Below, piece by piece: positions 21,196-26,614 of a DNA stretch of 26,614 nucleotides; within the stretch, counting starts at the first letter, position 1, and the number at the start of each line of letters is the position of its first letter. Location: positions 1-26,614 of the forward strand of contig CAVYXG010000003.1 in the NCBI GenBank assembly GCA_963772375.1, read 5' to 3'. The DNA is from DATBHM01 sp963772375. Its GTDB lineage: Bacteria; Actinomycetota; UBA4738; JACQTL01. Both the position numbers and the translations under genes were made by a program. Below the pieces are notes generated by a model. It did no database searches and was not told the DNA's origin. It worked only from the letters and a program-made list of their open reading frames with translations.

Positions 21196-24100
21196 GTGGC
21201 CGTCGATCTGCGGAACCCGAAGGGTGACCTCCGCACCGAGGGCCCTGGCGCGGGCCGGGGGCGGGCCGCCCGGCGAACGATGTGGCTCCTGCTCGCGGTC
21301 GCCCTCCTGGCGCTGCCCTTCCTGTCGTCCCCCGGACGATTCGTCTTCGACACGCGGGATCCGCTGTGGTTCTCGCCGACCGCCTACCTGTCCCACGCGC
21401 TCACGCTGTGGCGGACCACGCCGGTGCTCGGCCAGGAGCAGCACGACGGGATCCTGTTCCCGATGGCCATCGGCGTCTGGCTGCTGCGTGTGGCCGGGAT
21501 GTCCGCCTGGGCCGCCGAGCGCCTCTGGCACGGGATCCTGCTGTTCACCACCGCCGCAACGACGATCCTCATGGTCGACCGGCTCCGCGGCCGACGGACC
21601 GTTCCCGCGCCGCTCGTCGCCGGCCTGGCCTACACGCTGACGGCCTACGTCTTCGGCTACGGCCTGCAGTTCACGCCCGTGTTCCTCCCCTACGTGCTGC
21701 TGCCGCTGCTGCTGCTCGTGGTCGCGGTCGGTGCCGAGCGGCGCGGGATCGTGTGGCCGGCGCTGTTCGGGCTCGTGACGTTCCTGATGGGCGGCGGGAA
21801 CGGGGCGCCGCAGATCTACGTCCTGCTGGCTGGGTGGACCCTCCTCGCGTGGCTGGTGTTCGTGCGGCGCTCGGTCCCCGTGCTGCAGGGAGCGAAGTTC
21901 GTCGGGTGGTCGTTCGTCTTCTTCTTCGGGCTGAACGCGTGGTGGCTGTTCCTGCTCAGCTCCCCGGAGGTCTTCAATGCGCTGAAGTTCTCCGAGCAGC
22001 CGCCCGTGATCAACATCGCGTCGAGCGCGGCCGAGTCGATCCGCGGGCTCGGCTTCTGGCGGTTCTACGGCGGGAACGGGTTCGGCCCGTGGATCACGAC
22101 GGTCCGTTCCTTCGTCTCGTCCCCGTTGCTCGTCCTCTGCGGGTTCGTCGTCCCGGTGGGGGCGTTGCTCACGGCCTGGCTCGTGCGGTGGGAGCACCGT
22201 CTGTACTTCCTGCTGCTCGCTGTCGTGGGCGTGTTCGTGGCGGTGGGCATCTATCCGGTCGTCCACCAAAGCGGGTTCGGGCACGCTCTTTTGTGGGCCT
22301 ACGCCCACGTGACCGGCGTCGAGGGGCTTCGGACCACGTACAAGGTGATGGCCGAGGTGAACCTGTCCCTGGCCGTCCTCGCCGGGGTCGGGTTCGAGGC
22401 GCTGTGGGTGGCGGTGCGCCGGGCCCGGCGGCCACGTCCGGTCCGCATCGCGGTCGTGGGCCTCGTCGCCGTGGTCGTCGCGGCGAACGGGTATCCGCTG
22501 TGGACCGGCGGCCTCTACGACTCCCACCTCGGCGTGGGCGCCGTGCCCGCCTACTGGCAGCGGGCACTCGCGGTGCTGGACGCCCGCGACACGAGCTACC
22601 GGGCGTTCTTCGCCCCGGGCGCGACCTACGCCAGGTTCCGCTGGGGGACGATCAAGGAGGGCATCGCGGCGACGGACCCCAGGGTGAGCTCCGTGAGCCC
22701 GATCCGGCTCCCGCTCTCCCAGCGCTACGGGTCGAACCTCGTGGCGGCGATCGAGGAGCCCTACCTGTACGGAGCCTCTCCGCGGGGGTCGGCGCAGCTG
22801 TTCCGGTACCTGGGGGTGCGTGATGTCGTCCTCGAGAACGACCTCGACTGGCGTCGGAGCCAGACGGCGAGCCCGTCGCAGCTGCAGACGCTGCTCGGCG
22901 ACCCGGGGATCACCAGGACGCTGTCCTTCGGCCGCCCCGGCGAGAACGTGGTGGACGGGCCACCTGTCGGCGGGTCGGCGCCGGGGCCGCTTCCACCGGT
23001 CGAGGTCCTCTCCGTCGACCGCGCCGCACAGATCGTCAGGGCGGAAGGGCCGAACCCCATCGTGGTGTCGGGGGACGGATACGGCATCGCGAACGCCGCG
23101 CGGAGCGAGATGCTCCCCCGGGGCGTGCCGGTGCTCTATTCGGGCGCGCTGTCGCCCCGGGACCTCGGTCGGGTGCTCCAGGACGGAATCCCGGCGTTCA
23201 TCGTGACCGACACGAACCGGCGGGAGGTCTGGCAGTTCTCGGGCCCGAGGGCGCCGCATTCCTACACGCTGCCGGCGAACCACACGATCGGGGACGCACC
23301 GGTCGGGTATCTGCTGTTCGACGACCGCTCCTCGACGCAGTCGACGGCCGTGTACCCGGGCCTCACCTCGATCGCCGCGAGTGGCTACGGCGGGACGTTC
23401 GGCGAGAGCCCCCAGTATCGCCCCGCCAACGCGTTCGACGGCGATCCGGCGACGTGGTGGGTCGTCGGCACGGGATCGAATCCCGTGGGCGCCTGGATCG
23501 AGGCGGACCTCGACCATCCGAGGACACTCTCCAGCATCTCGATCTCGCAACCGGACGCGTGGTGGCTCCGGGAGATCACCGGGGTGCGCGTGACCTTCTC
23601 CGACGGCTCGTCCGTGCCGGCCCTCGTCGCCCGGGGCCGGCGGACCATCGTGCGGTTCGCCCCGCGGTCGACGTCGTCGGTCCGGATCAGCGTGATGGGC
23701 GCGAGCGCGGCTCCGGTCGGCTCGCGATTCGCCGGCGCGGCCCTGTCGGACGTCGAGATCCCGGGTCTGCACGCGGCCGAGCTCGTTCGGGCCCCGACGG
23801 ACCTGTTCGATTCCGCGCGGCGGGTTCCGGGTGGGCTCGACCGTCTGGCCAGGCTCGGGATGACGTACCTCTTCGTGCGGGCCCGAGCCGCCGCCGTCGG
23901 GGCGGCGGACGAGGAGTCCAGGATCGCGCGCCGGTTCGTGACCGCGGGAACGCGCCCCTACGCACTCTCCGGGACCATGCAGCTCAACCGCTCGGCGAGC
24001 GACGCCGACCTCGACTCCGTCCTCCTCCCGCCGGGCGACGTCACCGCAACCGCCTCCAGCCGGGTGTTCGGGAACCCCGACGTCCGCGGCAGCGCCGCCG

Positions 24101-25044
24101 TCGACGGTGACCCCCGGACGGAATGGCTCGCGGGGACCGGCGAGCCGCAGACCCTGGCCATCTCCTTCCCCCGCCACACGGTGCGCCACGTCACGGTGAC
24201 GACCGACGTCCGGCCCGGCCGGGCCGTCGTGACCCGGCTCCTCGCCGTCTTCCCCGACGGGTCCTCCATCGCGGCGGGGCCGGCGGACCCCACCACGGGT
24301 GTCATCCGGTTGCGGTTCCCGGCCAGCCGGATCGATGGGATCCGCCTCGTGGTCGAATCCACCCGAGGGTCGGGGCGCTCGCGGTACTTCGGGATCTCGG
24401 AGGTGCGGATCCCGGGCGTCGCCGAACCCAGCCACGATCCGAACGCGCCGCTGCCGTGCACCTCCGGGGCGGTCACCATCGACGGACGAGCCGTCCCCAT
24501 CCGCGCAGCAGGGACCGTCGCCGACCTCCTCAGCGGGCGTGCGCTTCCCATCCAGACGTGTGACGGGTCGCCGGTGACGCTCGGCCGAGGGTCGCACGAC
24601 CTGGTGACCTCGGGGGCGCTGCAGGCGGACACGATCCGGCTCGCCGCGCCGTCCACCATCTCGGCCGCGGAGCCCCCGCCCGCGGCACCGGCGATCTTCT
24701 CGCGCCCCGGATCCGGCGGGGGGTTCGAGATCCACGTGTCCGGGGCGACCGGCCCCTACTACCTGGTCGTGGGCCAGAACTGGGACCCGCACTGGGAGGC
24801 GTCGATCGACGGGAGGGACCTCGGGCCGCCGACCGTCGTCGACGGGTACTCGGCCGGCTGGAGGATCGATCGCCTCGGGTCGTACGAGGTCGCCGTGCGG
24901 TACGGGAAGCAGTCCCTCTACACGTTCGCCCTGGGGCTCACGGCCGTGAGCCTGATGGTCGTGTTGTTGATCGTGATGGCCCATGCCTGGCGACGTCGGA
25001 GGGCGCCGGCGCCGGATCCCGCCGGTCAGATCCGGGGCAGGTAG
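21196..25044 (+). CDS. AftD-like (DUF3367) membrane arabinofuranosyltransferase homologue, copy 2
   Basis: Predicted product is 1282 residues. I use GTG 21196 (a GGGGAAG lies 12 bases upstream); TTG 21082 is possible but sits in the terminator tail, and ATG 21280 would remove the cytoplasmic N-terminus. The order matches copy 1: GT-C membrane domain with FVFDTRDPLWF in the first outer loop (Asp52, Asp55), two F5/8C-like modules (about 720-860 with AFDGDPATWW, and about 948-1080 with AVDGDPRTEW), the YYLVVGQNWDPHW module, and a final helix near 1243-1265. The paralogues can be aligned over their whole length, and some short stretches are nearly identical even in DNA. It probably adds a sugar, perhaps arabinofuranose, to an outer glycan from a polyprenyl donor; specificity may differ from copy 1. 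Its last 19 bases overlap the convergent SGNH gene. Confidence 0.88.
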   Translation: MAVDLRNPKGDLRTEGPGAGRGRAARRTMWLLLAVALLALPFLSSPGRFVFDTRDPLWFSPTAYLSHALTLWRTTPVLGQEQHDGILFPMAIGVWLLRVAGMSAWAAERLWHGILLFTTAATTILMVDRLRGRRTVPAPLVAGLAYTLTAYVFGYGLQFTPVFLPYVLLPLLLLVVAVGAERRGIVWPALFGLVTFLMGGGNGAPQIYVLLAGWTLLAWLVFVRRSVPVLQGAKFVGWSFVFFFGLNAWWLFLLSSPEVFNALKFSEQPPVINIASSAAESIRGLGFWRFYGGNGFGPWITTVRSFVSSPLLVLCGFVVPVGALLTAWLVRWEHRLYFLLLAVVGVFVAVGIYPVVHQSGFGHALLWAYAHVTGVEGLRTTYKVMAEVNLSLAVLAGVGFEALWVAVRRARRPRPVRIAVVGLVAVVVAANGYPLWTGGLYDSHLGVGAVPAYWQRALAVLDARDTSYRAFFAPGATYARFRWGTIKEGIAATDPRVSSVSPIRLPLSQRYGSNLVAAIEEPYLYGASPRGSAQLFRYLGVRDVVLENDLDWRRSQTASPSQLQTLLGDPGITRTLSFGRPGENVVDGPPVGGSAPGPLPPVEVLSVDRAAQIVRAEGPNPIVVSGDGYGIANAARSEMLPRGVPVLYSGALSPRDLGRVLQDGIPAFIVTDTNRREVWQFSGPRAPHSYTLPANHTIGDAPVGYLLFDDRSSTQSTAVYPGLTSIAASGYGGTFGESPQYRPANAFDGDPATWWVVGTGSNPVGAWIEADLDHPRTLSSISISQPDAWWLREITGVRVTFSDGSSVPALVARGRRTIVRFAPRSTSSVRISVMGASAAPVGSRFAGAALSDVEIPGLHAAELVRAPTDLFDSARRVPGGLDRLARLGMTYLFVRARAAAVGAADEESRIARRFVTAGTRPYALSGTMQLNRSASDADLDSVLLPPGDVTATASSRVFGNPDVRGSAAVDGDPRTEWLAGTGEPQTLAISFPRHTVRHVTVTTDVRPGRAVVTRLLAVFPDGSSIAAGPADPTTGVIRLRFPASRIDGIRLVVESTRGSGRSRYFGISEVRIPGVAEPSHDPNAPLPCTSGAVTIDGRAVPIRAAGTVADLLSGRALPIQTCDGSPVTLGRGSHDLVTSGALQADTIRLAAPSTISAAEPPPAAPAIFSRPGSGGGFEIHVSGATGPYYLVVGQNWDPHWEASIDGRDLGPPTVVDGYSAGWRIDRLGSYEVAVRYGKQSLYTFALGLTAVSLMVVLLIVMAHAWRRRRAPAPDPAGQIRGR

Positions 25045-26579
25045 TCGCTCCAGAACCGGGCGATCTTCTCCGCCCCGCGGTTGTTCGGGTAGTAGAAGCC
25101 GGCGTAGTCCGTGTCCTGGCTCAGGGCCGAGCCGGGGTCAACGAACGGGATTCCGTGCGTCGTGGCCACGCGCCGGAGGACCGCGTTCCAGTGGGCCCGC
25201 GTGGAGTCGGGGACCCCGGGCGTGGGCAGGATCGCCTGGACGTACACGTGTGCCGCGGGGAGCTTGGCACGGATGCGTGTGAGGATCGAGTCGATCGCGA
25301 TGCCGAACGCCGGGATCGGCGGGTCGCATCCGTCCGAGCCGGGACCGGGGATCATGTCGTCGGTCCCGATCGCCACGATCACGACGGTCGGCCGCGCGGC
25401 GATCACCCGCCCCGCGTGTCGGACGCCGTCGCAGCTCGCGCTAACGCCGGCGACCCCGAGGTCCGCCAGCCGCCATCCCCGCTTGGCGGCCAGCCGTTCC
25501 GGGAACCCGTCGGCATCCTGGTCGATCCCGAGCGATGTGCGCCCCTCCGCGATCGAGTCCCCGTAGACCGCCAGGAGTTGCGCGCGAGCCGCCTCGTCAT
25601 CGGGGACGAGCCGGGGGGGCTGGCCGAACGGCGATTGGAACATGCCGACGTCGCGGAGATCGAGCGACCCCCTGACCACACCAATCGTGATCTTCTCCAG
25701 CCCGCCGGACAACCCCCAGGCGATCACCGTCCGCGCGAGGTGGGTGGAAGGGGTGGGGCTCCTCGTTCCCGGCGATGCCGTGGGGGCCGGAGCCGGCGTC
25801 GCCACGACGGGGGATGCCAGGGAGCCCGCCGCACCGATCCCCGCCGACGACGAAGGGGTGGTCCGGCTGGCCCCGGGCGAGGCCGTCGGGGACGCGGCGG
25901 CCGATTGGACGGCGGATGGAGGGGCCGACGCGGGTCCGGATGGTGACGCGGGCCCGGCGCTCGTTCGAATCGGGTACCCGCGCGGGCGGTCGTTCACCCG
26001 GACCGAGAGGACCGCCCCCGTCGGAACGTAGTCGATGGTGACCATCGACGCCCCCTCGACGTAGAACGACAGGGGAGTCCCCGGCGACACCGTCTGCCGC
26101 ACGCTGAGGTCGCCGGCGCTCCTTCGCCGGAACCGGCCGCCGTGGTCGATCTGCCAGCTCCGGATCACCACCGCGCGGGAGGACAGGTTCGTGACCGTGA
26201 GGATGTGCGGCGCGGTGCTGAGCTCGGTGAGGAGCGTCTGCTGCGTCAGGCATTCGCAGTTGGGGAGCTTGGTCGTGGTCGTGTCGCCGCTCACGAACCC
26301 GACCGTCACCCGGAGCGTCTGGCCGTGGCCGAACGCGCTCACCCCCAGCGTGGTGGTCCCGGCGACAACGAGGACGGCGGACCCCTCCCGGCCGAGGGCG
26401 ACGCCGTACGACCTCGCCGACCAGGCCCCGGAATAGGTCCCGGCAGTGAAAGCGCTGGTCGCAGTGGGCGGAGGCGGTGCATTCGAACAGGCCGGCACGA
26501 CCAGGAGCGTGAGGGTGAGCGGGAGAACCAGTTGGCGCCGCACGCGCCTGAGTCTGTTGCGCGGGATGTGCACCGTCAA
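25026..26579 (-). CDS. SGNH/GDSL-type lipoprotein with altered catalytic residues
   Basis: Predicted product is 517 residues from TTG 26579; GTG 26573 and GTG 26543 are also possible, the last leaving a compact lipoprotein signal. No start has a good ribosome binding site. The lipobox is VPAC (Cys31). Residues about 40-205 form a beta-rich module, followed by a Pro/Ala/Ser/Thr linker to about 285 and a short beta segment. The SGNH domain (about 335-517) has the nucleophile motif AVYGDSIAEG, but block III reads IGTDDM instead of GxND, and the C-terminal block has FYYPNNRG where DxxHP is expected, so the oxyanion Asn and catalytic His appear replaced. The fold suggests an esterase or acetyl-group-acting enzyme at the cell surface, or a binding protein that lost activity. 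Confidence 0.82.
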   Translation of the reverse strand: MTVHIPRNRLRRVRRQLVLPLTLTLLVVPACSNAPPPPTATSAFTAGTYSGAWSARSYGVALGREGSAVLVVAGTTTLGVSAFGHGQTLRVTVGFVSGDTTTTKLPNCECLTQQTLLTELSTAPHILTVTNLSSRAVVIRSWQIDHGGRFRRRSAGDLSVRQTVSPGTPLSFYVEGASMVTIDYVPTGAVLSVRVNDRPRGYPIRTSAGPASPSGPASAPPSAVQSAAASPTASPGASRTTPSSSAGIGAAGSLASPVVATPAPAPTASPGTRSPTPSTHLARTVIAWGLSGGLEKITIGVVRGSLDLRDVGMFQSPFGQPPRLVPDDEAARAQLLAVYGDSIAEGRTSLGIDQDADGFPERLAAKRGWRLADLGVAGVSASCDGVRHAGRVIAARPTVVIVAIGTDDMIPGPGSDGCDPPIPAFGIAIDSILTRIRAKLPAAHVYVQAILPTPGVPDSTRAHWNAVLRRVATTHGIPFVDPGSALSQDTDYAGFYYPNNRGAEKIARFWSDYLPRI

Positions 26580-26614
26580 GGAACGGCACCGGCGCGAGGT
26601 TGCGCTCAGGGTTC

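Noticed and set aside
20995..24984. 1329-codon open frame on the minus strand
   Set aside because: Antisense to the second AftD-like gene, with biased Arg/Asp/His/Pro composition and no recognisable domain.

Overview
The window is very GC-rich (about 70% by eye), with codons ending mostly in G or C and almost no intergenic space. It looks like chromosome from an actinomycete-lineage bacterium (Actinomycetota). Supporting families are two AftD-like (DUF3367) arabinofuranosyltransferase homologues, a DUF3068/PorA-family protein, a neocarzinostatin-fold domain and several lipoproteins. I cannot name genus or order; an uncultured, deep-branching actinobacterium is a reasonable guess. No tRNA, rRNA, IS element, integrase or CRISPR array is visible.

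Layout. (1) 153-854, plus: secreted, membrane-anchored neocarzinostatin-like protein. (2) 980-3349, plus: Wzx-like flippase fused to a GT4 glycosyltransferase. (3) 3394-11578, minus: apparent five-gene operon, read from right to left: NodU/CmcH-type O-carbamoyltransferase, secreted sulfatase with Calx-beta and RTX-type repeats, DUF3068/PorA-like protein, large GT-C-like membrane protein, and a 49-residue single-pass peptide coupled by an ATGA overlap. (4) 11761-15651, plus: first AftD-like protein, divergent from the operon across a region with a perfect 8-bp dyad that reads as a promoter. (5) 15536-17362, minus: sulfotransferase-methyltransferase fusion. (6) 17466-19673: small membrane protein and two unrelated SAM methyltransferases on alternating strands. 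(7) 19686-21017, plus: lipoprotein with a His/Asp-rich motif, followed by a good terminator. (8) 21196-25044, plus: second AftD-like paralogue. (9) 25026-26579, minus: SGNH-type lipoprotein with two altered catalytic positions.

Taken together this reads as a locus for making, exporting and decorating a cell-envelope polysaccharide. The flippase and GT4 would build and flip lipid-linked units. The GT-C and AftD-like enzymes would add sugars from polyprenyl donors outside the membrane. The carbamoyltransferase, sulfotransferase and methyltransferases would modify sugars. The secreted sulfatase and SGNH protein would trim or bind the outer product. The family calls are strong; the joint pathway is inference. 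The most unusual points are the combination of AftD-like enzymes with sulfate and carbamoyl chemistry, the two domain fusions, two likely CTG start codons, the near-pure polyvaline membrane anchor, and the symmetrical divergent promoter.
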